From Lishizhenia sp965656535 (GTDB lineage: Bacteria > Bacteroidota > Bacteroidia > Flavobacteriales_D > Crocinitomicaceae): a stretch of DNA of 64,000 bases. Location: the NCBI GenBank assembly GCA_965656535.1, contig CBFHKX010000001.1, positions 1 through 64,000 on the forward strand. The letters run 5' to 3'. The translations under genes and the position numbers were made by a program. The notes below the pieces were generated by a model. It had not been told where the DNA came from. It made no database searches and saw only the letters and a program-made list of their open reading frames with translations. Positions 42,988 through 51,382 of this stretch are shown here, piece by piece. The number at the start of each line of letters is the position of its first letter. Within the stretch, counting starts at the first letter, position 1.

Positions 42988-45834
42988 TTACTTCACAATA
43001 TTCACAATCTTACCTGGTACCACAATTACTTTTTTTGGAGTTGCACCTTCTAAGTACTTGGCGGTATCTTCCATTTCCATCACCTGTTTTTCTACCTCAT
43101 CCTTAGACAGTCCGTTTGGTAATTCTGCTATGAAACGCATTTTTCCGTTGAAACTTACCGGATATTTAACCGTGTCTTCTACCAAATAATCTGGGTTAAA
43201 TTTAGGGAATTGTGCGTAAGAAATTGATCCTGCTTCGTTTCCTAGTTTTACCCATAATTCTTCTGCCATATGCGGAGCATAAGGAGAAAGTAGTACAACC
43301 AAATCTTTTAAAATAGACTTGTTGTTGCATTTCAATTCTGTTAACTCATTTACAGCTATCATAAATGCACTTACCCCTGTATTGAAAGAAAAACGCTCTA
43401 GATCATCTTCTAGTTTCTTAATTGTCTTGTGTAATGTTTTTAAGGCTTTCTTATCTGCTTCTCCTTCTGTAACCACAACATTGTTGTCTGCATCATGCAT
43501 TAAACGCCAAAGCTTGCGTAAGAAGTTATGTACTCCGTTTATTCCTTTTGTATCCCAAGGTTTTGCTTGTTCTAAAGGGCCTAAGAACATCTCGTACATT
43601 CTTAATGTATCTGCTCCGTATTTATCTACTAAATCATCTGGCGTTTGCACATTGAATTTAGATTTTGACATCTTCTCCACTTCTGTTCCACAGATATACG
43701 TTCCATCATCTTCTAGAATGAATTCGGCGTCATTAAACTCACTTCTCCAATTTTTAAATGCTTCAACATCTAAAATATCTCCATCTACAAAGTTCACATC
43801 TGTATGGATACGAGTTGTTTGATAATCTTTTCGTTTACTGAAAGAAACATATTTGTTCGTATCCTTTATTCTATATACAAACTTAGATGTCCCTAAAATC
43901 ATCCCTTGGTTGATCATCTTTTGGAAAGGCTCATCAAACGGGATATAACCTAAATCGTTTAAGAATTTTGTCCAGAAACGCGCGTACAACAAGTGACCTG
44001 TTGCGTGCTCTGCTCCACCGATATATAAATCTACATTTTGCCAATACTCTACTTTTTCTTTGGCAACAAATTCGTTTTCATTTTTCGGATCCATGTAGCG
44101 CAAGAAATACCAAGAAGAACCTGCCCAACCTGGCATAGTATTCAATTCCATTGGCCAAGTACAAGAACCATTTTGTTTCTCGTTATCTTTTAAAATATTT
44201 TTATTCTTGCACCAACTCCATGTTTTTGCATTTCCTAAAGGTGGTTCGCCATCTTCTGTCGGAAGATACTTATCTACTTCTGGTAATGCAATTGGTAAAA
44301 ATTCGTCTTCTATCATGGTGGGAATTCCATTATCATAGAAAACAGGGAAAGGTTCTCCCCAATATCTTTGTCTAGAGAAAACGGCGTCTCTCAATCGATA
44401 GTTAGTTTGTGATTTTCCTAAACCGCGTTGTTCAATTTCGTAAATCGCCAATTTCATGGCTTTTTTAACTTTTAAATCGTTTAAGAAGTCAGAATTTGTA
44501 ATCACTCCTTCTTTCTCTGTATACGCTTGTTCAGAAACATCAACGTCTTTAAAAGTGTTCTTAATTTCTATGTTAAAATGCTTAGCAAAGTCCCAATCTC
44601 TTTGATCTCCACATGGAACAGCCATTACAGCTCCAGTTCCGTAAGAAGCCAACACGTAATCACCAATCCAAACAGGAATTTTTTCTCCTGAAAATGGGTG
44701 TATCGCATACGCTCCGGTAAACTGACCAGAAATATTCTTTACATCAGACATTCTATCGCGCTCAGACTTTAATCCTGCAACACGTTTGTATTCTGCAATA
44801 TCATTTTTATACTCTTCAGTGGTGATTTTATCCACCAAATCATGCTCTGGAGCTAAAACCATGAAAGAAACTCCATAAATAGTGTCAGGGCGAGTGGTGA
44901 AAACTTCGATTTTAAGTTCAGAATTCGGTTCAGAGGTATCCTCCCCCTCGATCCCCCTCCAAAGGGGGAAGGTTACAGATGCACCTACTGATTTCCCTAT
45001 CCAATTTCTTTGAATATCTTTAATTGAATCTGTCCAATCTAAACCTTCTAATCCAGTTAATAAACGCTCTGCATACGCTTTAATTCGCATACTCCATTGG
45101 CGCATTAACTTTTGCTCTACTGGGTGACCACCTCTTTCTGAAACTCCATTTACAATTTCGTCATTGGCTAAAACTGTTCCTAATGCCGGGCACCAGTTTA
45201 CCCATGAATCTGCAAGGTAAGTTAAACGATAGTTCATTAAAACATCGCTTTTCTTTTTATCATCAAAAGCTTTCCATTCTTCGGCTGTGAACTCAATTTC
45301 ACAATCGTGTTCTGCTTCTACAGTTATATTTCCTTCTTTTTCAAAAGTCGCAATCAAGCCAGAAATACGTTCTGCCTTATCTGTTTCTTTATTGTACCAG
45401 CAATCAAAGATTTGTTTAAAAATCCATTGCGTCCACTTATAATATTCTGGAGAAGAAGTTCTTACTTCTCTATCCCAGTCAAAAGAAAAACCAATTTTAT
45501 CTAATTGTTCTCTATATCTAGCAACATTGGTTTCTGTTGTTAGTGCTGGGTGTTGACCTGTTTGAATTGCATATTGCTCTGCTGGTAATCCAAAAGAGTC
45601 GTACCCCATGGGATGTAGAACATTATATCCTTTTAAACGCTTATAGCGAGAGTAAATATCAGACGCAATATAACCAAGCGGATGACCAACATGCAATCCT
45701 GCTCCCGAAGGATAGGGAAACATATCGAGCGAATAAAATTTTGGCTTATCGGAATTTTGAGCAGCTTTGAACGTTTTATTATCCGCCCAATACTTTCTCC
45801 ATTTTTGCTCTATTTCTGTAAAATTATACTCCAT
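42988..45834 (-). CDS. leuS: leucyl-tRNA synthetase
   Basis: 948-residue class I synthetase with the HIGH-type motif HVGH (48-51, in PYPSGAGLHVGHPLGY), the CP1 editing domain (VFTTRPDTIYGV, GTGAVMAVPCGDQRD), the catalytic WAGSSWYFLRYMDP segment, KMSKS at 721-725, and the anticodon-binding and C-terminal domains. It charges tRNA-Leu and edits mischarged products. Oddity: residues 290-303 at the start of the editing domain (PLWRGIEGEDTSEP) are extra relative to usual Bacteroidota LeuRS and are encoded by a GC-rich palindromic element. A spacer of this kind at the edge of the editing domain is probably tolerated. Confidence 0.97.
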   Translation of the reverse strand: MEYNFTEIEQKWRKYWADNKTFKAAQNSDKPKFYSLDMFPYPSGAGLHVGHPLGYIASDIYSRYKRLKGYNVLHPMGYDSFGLPAEQYAIQTGQHPALTTETNVARYREQLDKIGFSFDWDREVRTSSPEYYKWTQWIFKQIFDCWYNKETDKAERISGLIATFEKEGNITVEAEHDCEIEFTAEEWKAFDDKKKSDVLMNYRLTYLADSWVNWCPALGTVLANDEIVNGVSERGGHPVEQKLMRQWSMRIKAYAERLLTGLEGLDWTDSIKDIQRNWIGKSVGASVTFPLWRGIEGEDTSEPNSELKIEVFTTRPDTIYGVSFMVLAPEHDLVDKITTEEYKNDIAEYKRVAGLKSERDRMSDVKNISGQFTGAYAIHPFSGEKIPVWIGDYVLASYGTGAVMAVPCGDQRDWDFAKHFNIEIKNTFKDVDVSEQAYTEKEGVITNSDFLNDLKVKKAMKLAIYEIEQRGLGKSQTNYRLRDAVFSRQRYWGEPFPVFYDNGIPTMIEDEFLPIALPEVDKYLPTEDGEPPLGNAKTWSWCKNKNILKDNEKQNGSCTWPMELNTMPGWAGSSWYFLRYMDPKNENEFVAKEKVEYWQNVDLYIGGAEHATGHLLYARFWTKFLNDLGYIPFDEPFQKMINQGMILGTSKFVYRIKDTNKYVSFSKRKDYQTTRIHTDVNFVDGDILDVEAFKNWRSEFNDAEFILEDDGTYICGTEVEKMSKSKFNVQTPDDLVDKYGADTLRMYEMFLGPLEQAKPWDTKGINGVHNFLRKLWRLMHDADNNVVVTEGEADKKALKTLHKTIKKLEDDLERFSFNTGVSAFMIAVNELTELKCNNKSILKDLVVLLSPYAPHMAEELWVKLGNEAGSISYAQFPKFNPDYLVEDTVKYPVSFNGKMRFIAELPNGLSKDEVEKQVMEMEDTAKYLEGATPKKVIVVPGKIVNIVK
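44942..44969. repeat. GC-rich palindromic element inserted in frame in leuS
   Basis: Two copies of TCCCCCTC (44942-44949 and 44952-44959), the second forming a 7-bp perfect hairpin TCCCCCT/AGGGGGA with loop CCAA, ending at 44969. It stands out sharply against the AT-rich surroundings. On the coding strand it reads through as residues 289-299 and keeps frame. The hairpin followed by a G-rich half-site matches the general form of intergenic palindromic repeats common in Bacteroidota genomes. Confidence 0.7.
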
Positions 45835-45860
45835 CCTTATTGCATTTTCTTTTGAGGATG

Positions 45861-45868
45861 CAAAGATA
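45861..45868 (-). promoter_or_regulatory. -7 element of the leuS promoter
   Basis: Minus strand TATCTTTG, 26 bases before the leuS ATG, which is preceded by AATAAGG as a weak ribosome binding site. Confidence 0.5.
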
Positions 45869-45942
45869 AGAGATAGTAGCTATAAAGCTTAAGCGTTAGG
45901 CTGAAAATAAGTAAAATACAAGAATTACTGTGAATAATTGGG

Positions 45943-48108
45943 TTATTTTAAGAAGTTTAAGTGTCCGTAATGCACTTCTCTAACACCTTTTGAATTTGTA
46001 AAGCGAATGTACCAAACATAAACCCCAGTTTTGGCAAAGTTACCATTGGGAAGCGTTCCATTCCATCCAATCTCTCTATCAAAACTTTCAAAAATTTTGT
46101 TCCCCCATCTATCGTAAATGAGCAGTTCATACTCTGCTACGTCAAACACAATAGGTTTAAATTCATTATTAAACTCGTCTCCATTTGGTGTAAATGAATT
46201 TGGAACATACAGTGTTGTGAGTGGTTCTACATAGATAGCTTGAAAAGAAGAGTCTCTACACCCAAACTCATTAATAACCAGTTGATAAGGTCTATGCACA
46301 CCTCCTTCTAAATAATTAAAAAAGGTGTTTCGTTCTGTTGTATAATTGTCTTCATCGAAAAAATAAAAATGCTCTATCCCATCAATAGAACTATCAAAGA
46401 AGTCTATTCTTGGATGAAAAACATCTGTAACCGTTGGCGAAACTGAAAAGCTAGAAACCGGTTTTGGTTTCACATCTATAATCCCCGGTTTTACCAAAGT
46501 TAAATCAGCTACACAACCCTCTGTAACTTGAATATTTAAAGTAACCGTATATAATCCAGGTTGTTCGTATATGTTATTCGGATTTGGAAAAGTAGATGTA
46601 TTTCCGTCTCCAAAATCCCAAAAATAAGTTACAGGAGCATCTGATAAAGAACTATCTGTAAAATCAGCTCGATACGGAGCACATTTTAACCCTGGATCAA
46701 CGGTAAAATCAATGGTTGGCTCTTGATAAATAAATACAGTGTCAGAATAAGATGCATTACATTGGTTCCAATCCACCTCAAATGTCACCACATGATTTCC
46801 CGAGGAAGAAAAAACAACATTATTGACAGTTTCTGTAGCTGCTGTTGAAGGGTTTGCATTTTGGCCAAAGTCCCAAGAATAAAAAGATTGAGAAGGACTG
46901 TAGGTTCCAGAGGGAACAAGATCATAAGAATTGCCTGTAATGCACAAAGAATCCATCGGAGGAAAAGATGCCGTTATTTGGTTAAAAACGGTAAACGTTT
47001 GAACAGCAGTATCTGTGCAAGTCCACCCAGGATTTACAACCAAGGTTACATCAAAAGTTCCCTCGGTCGGAAATGTGTACGTAGGTTCAAATTGATTGCT
47101 TGTATCTGAAGTTAAAGAATCTACACCAAAATCCCAAAAATAATTTGTGCCTCCAAAAGATTCATTTTCAAACTGTACCGTTAAACCTTGGCAATAAGAA
47201 ATAAATGTAGATAAATCTTCCTGAACGGTTACGTTTGATTGCAGAGAAATATCACAATTGATGACAGAAAACAAAAAATCTCTTCTGGTTTCTCCAATTA
47301 AAACTCCGTTTCTATATTCTTTAGCACAAACGCCTACAACGTATAAACCAAGGTTTTGTGGACTAGCATTTAATTGGCCCGTAGTTAAATTTAAATTAAT
47401 GGGTCCGTTTGCACCAAATGGCTGAATTTCAGAAAATCCGTTTTCCCAAGTTACAAATGAATAAGCAGGTGGACTTGCAGGGTTGGGTGCTGGATTATTT
47501 GAAGTTCCTCCTTGATACGGAGCACATAATTCATATTCAATTAAATCTCCATCCGGATCTGTAGCTGAGTGATCAAAAATTAACTCGTCATTATTACATA
47601 CCAACAACGGAGGAAAATTATTAAAGCGAGGAGAACTGTTGCACACTACTCCCGTACTTGGCGGAGGAATGGTAGTAGTAAGCGTTAAACCTTCATCATC
47701 TGGCACCAATAAGTTGATAATATTGGGACCTCTGCAACACCTTTGATATGTAAGTGTTAGTCCATTTGTATTCTGAGGTAAGTCAAGATCTGCCTGATAA
47801 ATTGCTTCTTCTGTACAAATATTTGTTGGAGGTGTGATACATGGATTATCGAATATTATGGGTAAAACTTGGCTGCCCGGAAAAGGAATATCGTAGGTAG
47901 TAATGAGCATACCGTTACCATCAAAAACAGATAAAGGCAAGATTGGATCGTACTGTGCTCCGGTTGAGTTACAATCTCTATACACCTTAACCGTTACACG
48001 ATATTGATTTCCGCCTAAGCAATCGTAAAAAATTTCTCCACCCACAATGTGCGAACCAAAGACAAGCGATGGTAACAAAAAGTAAATAAATATTAAAAAA
48101 TTTTTCAC
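45943..48108 (-). CDS. secreted PKD-domain protein with T9SS type B (gliding-motility) C-terminal domain
   Basis: 721 residues starting at GTG 48108. Signal peptide (MKNFLIFIYFLLPSLVFG), then the conserved SHIVGGEIFYDCLGG opening of a common Bacteroidota surface-protein family, cysteine-containing beta modules to about 280, three PKD-like repeats (FENESFGGTNYFWDFG near 320, SFYSWDFGQ, VTYFWDFGDGNTS near 515), and a type B sorting domain (VPNSFTPNGDEFNN, IYDRWGNKIFES, KTGVYVWYI). Exported and retained at the surface by the T9SS; the ligand is unknown. A TACTTTTA element lies four bases before the GTG, resembling the leaderless layout seen elsewhere. Confidence 0.9.
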   Translation of the reverse strand: MKNFLIFIYFLLPSLVFGSHIVGGEIFYDCLGGNQYRVTVKVYRDCNSTGAQYDPILPLSVFDGNGMLITTYDIPFPGSQVLPIIFDNPCITPPTNICTEEAIYQADLDLPQNTNGLTLTYQRCCRGPNIINLLVPDDEGLTLTTTIPPPSTGVVCNSSPRFNNFPPLLVCNNDELIFDHSATDPDGDLIEYELCAPYQGGTSNNPAPNPASPPAYSFVTWENGFSEIQPFGANGPINLNLTTGQLNASPQNLGLYVVGVCAKEYRNGVLIGETRRDFLFSVINCDISLQSNVTVQEDLSTFISYCQGLTVQFENESFGGTNYFWDFGVDSLTSDTSNQFEPTYTFPTEGTFDVTLVVNPGWTCTDTAVQTFTVFNQITASFPPMDSLCITGNSYDLVPSGTYSPSQSFYSWDFGQNANPSTAATETVNNVVFSSSGNHVVTFEVDWNQCNASYSDTVFIYQEPTIDFTVDPGLKCAPYRADFTDSSLSDAPVTYFWDFGDGNTSTFPNPNNIYEQPGLYTVTLNIQVTEGCVADLTLVKPGIIDVKPKPVSSFSVSPTVTDVFHPRIDFFDSSIDGIEHFYFFDEDNYTTERNTFFNYLEGGVHRPYQLVINEFGCRDSSFQAIYVEPLTTLYVPNSFTPNGDEFNNEFKPIVFDVAEYELLIYDRWGNKIFESFDREIGWNGTLPNGNFAKTGVYVWYIRFTNSKGVREVHYGHLNFLK

Positions 48109-48112
48109 TGTT

Positions 48113-48120
48113 TAAAAGTA
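48113..48120 (-). promoter_or_regulatory. possible -7 element directly before the type B cargo gene
   Basis: Minus strand TACTTTTA (last base departs from TAnnTTTG), AACA, then GTG at 48108. Same four-base spacing as the better examples. Confidence 0.3.
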
Positions 48121-48194
48121 ACGATCTTTTTGCTAGATAGTTGTTTATTAATGCAGAAGAATCTTCATAATAATTATTTCATACAATTAAGTGA

Positions 48195-49013
48195 CTAAAT
48201 GTAAGGTGTTAATTCAGGAAACTGCATAGGGTGATTGTAACGATAAACCATTCCTAGTTGTATGCTTTTATAGTTGCTAACTGTTTTACCTTGTGATAAA
48301 TCAGAAAGGTCAAAATCAACAGACGGGAGATTAAAAACCTCTGCTACAAAGGGGTAATATTTTTCTTTGGTAGGGTGTTGGCCAGCAACACCATTAATAA
48401 TTTGACCAAATATTTGATAATTCAAAACATGACAAATCAGTTGTGCAGCATCTTCTTGGTGTATAAAATTGATAGGATGTTTTCTTCCCTTTACATTTTT
48501 TTTCCCTGCCAAATAGTTAATCGGTTGTCTGTCTCCTCCAACTAAACCTGCCATTCTTAGAATAGTTAATCTCTTTTGCAGCGTTTTATACAATGCTTTC
48601 TCTGTATCAATCAAAGTAGAACCTGAGCGTTTAGAGGGCGATAGAGAACTCAACTCATCCACCACCGTATATTTGTTGTCATAAACAGAGGTTGAACTTA
48701 TAAAAACCATTTTTTGTTCTCCGTTTAACATTTTCCCAATTTTTGAAATTACAGTGGTGTAATTATTCAGCTTAGAAGGAGAGATTGAAACTAATACAAC
48801 ATCTTTATACTCTAACCAATCAAATAAGCTAGAGTCATCATTATCATTCAAGTCTAAAAATGTTGGAGTAACTCCTTCATCGGTTAATTCTTTGATTCTT
48901 TCTTTTGATGAAGTGATACAAGAAATATAGGGTGTTAACGCACCTAATTTTTGGGCTGCTTTCAAGCCTAACCAACCACAACCAATTATTCCTATGTTTA
49001 GTTTTTCTTCCAT
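48195..49013 (-). CDS. NAD(P)-binding SDR/epimerase-family protein (YeeZ-like)
   Basis: 272 residues with an N-terminal Rossmann fold (IGIIGCGWLGLKAAQKLG), VFISSTSVYDNKY carrying the usual SDR Ser/Tyr region, and LRMAGLVGGDRQPINYLAG. This pattern is that of the atypical extended SDR group containing E. coli YeeZ, whose reaction is not established. Cytoplasmic. It overlaps the upstream GNAT gene by 16 bases, so the two are co-expressed. Confidence 0.8.
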   Translation of the reverse strand: MEEKLNIGIIGCGWLGLKAAQKLGALTPYISCITSSKERIKELTDEGVTPTFLDLNDNDDSSLFDWLEYKDVVLVSISPSKLNNYTTVISKIGKMLNGEQKMVFISSTSVYDNKYTVVDELSSLSPSKRSGSTLIDTEKALYKTLQKRLTILRMAGLVGGDRQPINYLAGKKNVKGRKHPINFIHQEDAAQLICHVLNYQIFGQIINGVAGQHPTKEKYYPFVAEVFNLPSVDFDLSDLSQGKTVSNYKSIQLGMVYRYNHPMQFPELTPYI

Positions 49014-49465
49014 TCAATTTTTACAGAACGTAGTTTTTCGCTGTCAAACCTACTACTTTCTTTCACAATAAAGCCCAAAGACGAGTAAAAATCTAAGGGT
49101 ATATGATAGGGTTTACCTTCTAGTGTTTTGTAACCTACCTCGTCTACCATCCAACCACAAAGTAAGTCATTATCTTCCTTAATTTTCTGGATTAATTCTT
49201 TACCCAAGCCTTGCTTCTGATAATTAGAATTAACTAGAAGAGAAAACCATTTTTGATGGCTACGCAAAAACGTAAAGCTCCATGCTATTAATCTGCCTTG
49301 CTTTTTTATTAAATAGTGTGTTTTATCTTGTTTAGAGTTGATAAACGTAAAAGTATCTTCTAGAGATGCATGAGCGATGCCTTTAGGATACTCTTGGTTC
49401 CATAAAATTCTTACTTCTTTGGTTTCTTCTAGAGTTAAAGCTGCCTTCTTTTCGATTAAAATCAT
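48998..49465 (-). CDS. GNAT family N-acetyltransferase
   Basis: 155 residues with the GNAT core: LIAWSFTFLRSHQKWFSLLV (beta strands 2-4) and the acetyl-CoA loop NSNYQKQGLGKELIQKI. The substrate is unknown. First gene of a two-gene unit, overlapping the SDR gene by 16 bases. A TACTTTTA -7-like site lies 6 bases before the ATG. Confidence 0.82.
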   Translation of the reverse strand: MILIEKKAALTLEETKEVRILWNQEYPKGIAHASLEDTFTFINSKQDKTHYLIKKQGRLIAWSFTFLRSHQKWFSLLVNSNYQKQGLGKELIQKIKEDNDLLCGWMVDEVGYKTLEGKPYHIPLDFYSSLGFIVKESSRFDSEKLRSVKIEWKKN

Positions 49466-49528
49466 TCTAAATAAAAGTAAAGAAATTTCGTTAATTTAAA
49501 ATAATAACGCTCATCTAAATTTCTAATG

Positions 49529-49536
49529 TATTTTTG
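49529..49536 (+). promoter_or_regulatory. -7 element directly before ctaA
   Basis: Perfect TATTTTTG, then TAGT and the ATG at 49541, implying a leaderless mRNA and ruling out the earlier in-frame ATG at 49526, which would lie upstream of the transcription start. Confidence 0.5.
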
Positions 49537-49540
49537 TAGT

Positions 49541-50581
49541 ATGACGGCAGTATTCAGTAAAAGATTTATTCGGTTCAATTGGGTAACCCTTGTACTTATT
49601 TACTTGGTAGTAATTGCAGGAAGTTTTGTACGTGTAACCGGCAGTGGAATGGGGTGCCCAGATTGGCCTAAATGCTTTGGGCAATATATCCCTCCAACAG
49701 AAGCGAGTGTTTTACCCAACAACTACAAAGAAATATATGCCGAGAAACGCATTAAAAAAGTTGAAAAATTTAAGCGATTTTTGTCTGCAATTGGTTTAAA
49801 TGAAACCGTTCAAAAATTAGAAAACAATAAAGAAGAAATTCTAAAAGAAGAAGCCTTTAACGCTAAAAAAACATGGACAGAATACGTAAACCGTTTACTG
49901 GGTGCTTTAGCAGGCTTAGGTGTCTTTTTTGTAGCCATTTGGATACTTCTAAAATACAGGAAACGAAAACTAATTTTACTTAGTGTAGTAAACGTAGTTT
50001 TACTTGCTATACAAGCTTGGTTTGGGAGTATTGTGGTTGCAACAAATTTAGTACCTTGGACCATTACCGTACATCTATTTTTAGCATTGGTAATTATAGG
50101 TTTACAACTACTAATAATTAGACAAATTTCAAAACCTACAGGGTTACCTATCAAAACCTCGGCTACGCTTAAATGGTTAGTTGTAGTTTCTTTTTTAATC
50201 ACGTTCGCCCAAATGTTTTTAGGAACACAAGTTCGAGAGTATATAGACGAGCTAACAAAACTAGGCTTTGGTAGAGAAGATTGGAGCGAACAACTCGGTG
50301 GAATCTTTTTTATTCACAGAAGCTTTAGTTGGTTAGTACTTGTTTTGCTTGCCGTGGTTTATTATGTGAATAGAAAAACAGTAAAATCTAAATTACTAAG
50401 TAGTGCATTTATTATCTTGACTATTGAATTAATATCCGGTGTTTTACTGGCTTATTTTGATTTACCGGGCTTGGTACAAATTGCACATTTGCTTTTTGCT
50501 ACTATTATCTTTGGTATACTCTTTATTGCGAGTACACGCGTCCTTTTCAACACACCTAAGCTGCAACTTGGAAACTCTTGA
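49541..50581 (+). CDS. ctaA: heme A synthase (COX15/CtaA family)
   Basis: 346 residues from ATG 49541 (MTAVFSKRFIRFNWVTLVLI). Eight-helix inner-membrane enzyme with the family signature GSFVRVTGSGMGCPDWPKCFG (start of loop 1), the heme-ligand histidines in TITVHLFLALVI and FFIHRSFSWLVL, and VQIAHLLFA near the end. It converts heme O to heme A for cytochrome oxidase. The large charged insertion in loop 1 (about 60-115) is usual for Bacteroidota. The rest of the cytochrome oxidase genes are not in the window. It overlaps the following TSUP gene by 14 bases. Confidence 0.93.
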   Translation: MTAVFSKRFIRFNWVTLVLIYLVVIAGSFVRVTGSGMGCPDWPKCFGQYIPPTEASVLPNNYKEIYAEKRIKKVEKFKRFLSAIGLNETVQKLENNKEEILKEEAFNAKKTWTEYVNRLLGALAGLGVFFVAIWILLKYRKRKLILLSVVNVVLLAIQAWFGSIVVATNLVPWTITVHLFLALVIIGLQLLIIRQISKPTGLPIKTSATLKWLVVVSFLITFAQMFLGTQVREYIDELTKLGFGREDWSEQLGGIFFIHRSFSWLVLVLLAVVYYVNRKTVKSKLLSSAFIILTIELISGVLLAYFDLPGLVQIAHLLFATIIFGILFIASTRVLFNTPKLQLGNS

Positions 50582-51374
50582 ACTAATCGGTTATTGTAGC
50601 TCCGTTTTAATAGGAATAATACTCGGACTAGTTGGTGGAGGTGGTTCTATACTAACCACTCCTGTTCTTATTTATTTCTTTACAACCGATGATGAAGTAG
50701 CAACCAGTTACTCATTATTTGTAGTTGGAATTTCTGCACTTGTAGGTATACTTCAACGCGTGGGCACGCCTTTTATCTCGGTCAAAGAAGGTCTGTTATT
50801 CGCTATACCCAGCACAATTACTGCCTTCATTATGCGTGGATTAATAATGCCTAACATACCAGAAAAACTGATGTTTTACAGTACTACTATTCCAAAAAAC
50901 ACCCTTATTATTATTGCACTTGGTATTTTAATGATCACGACATCTTTAAAAATGCTTTTTTCTAAAGAGAAAGATAAAATGAATAAAAACATACCATTTA
51001 GCTTAGTACTCGCATTTGGTATGGCAACCGGTATTTTAGCTGGGTTCGTTGGTGCCGGAGGAGGGTTTTTAATTGTACCGGCGTTGATTTTTATGGGTTT
51101 ACCAACAAAAAAAGCAATCGGAACATCCATGCTAGTGATAACTATACAATCTTCTATAGCGTTTCTTGGCGACTTTAACAGCGAAAAAATTATGGGCGAA
51201 AACGGATTAAATTGGTCACTTTTACTTACTTTATCAGGACTTACTATAATTGGTGTTTTAATTGGTGGTCGTTTCACAAAAAAAATAAATGCAAACATCC
51301 TTAAAAAAGGATTTGGGGTAATTGTTTTAGTTATCGGCTCTCTGTTAGTGCTCGATAAATTGAATACTTTTTAA
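50568..51374 (+). CDS. TSUP family transporter (TauE/SafE-like), TTG start
   Basis: About 268 residues if started at TTG 50568, the first sensible start before the conserved first helix (ELIGYCSSVLIGIILGLVGGGGSILTTPVLIYFF begins in this helix region). The frame is open further upstream inside ctaA but that would add an unlikely tail. The two TSUP motifs are LGLVGGGGSILTTPVL and ILAGFVGAGGGFLIVPALI. An inner-membrane exporter of small anions, substrate unknown. The 14-base overlap with ctaA implies translational coupling. This branch is often annotated as a sulfite exporter. Confidence 0.85.
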   Translation: METLELIGYCSSVLIGIILGLVGGGGSILTTPVLIYFFTTDDEVATSYSLFVVGISALVGILQRVGTPFISVKEGLLFAIPSTITAFIMRGLIMPNIPEKLMFYSTTIPKNTLIIIALGILMITTSLKMLFSKEKDKMNKNIPFSLVLAFGMATGILAGFVGAGGGFLIVPALIFMGLPTKKAIGTSMLVITIQSSIAFLGDFNSEKIMGENGLNWSLLLTLSGLTIIGVLIGGRFTKKINANILKKGFGVIVLVIGSLLVLDKLNTF

Positions 51375-51382
51375 AAAGAAAA

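Noticed and set aside
46861..47109. Open frame of 82 codons opposite the type B cargo gene
   Set aside because: Arg/Lys-rich shadow of a real gene on the other strand, without motif or promoter.
50439..50567. Extended N-terminus of the second TSUP transporter inside ctaA
   Set aside because: The extra 43 residues are a frame-shifted reading of ctaA helices. TTG 50568 just before the conserved first helix is more likely.
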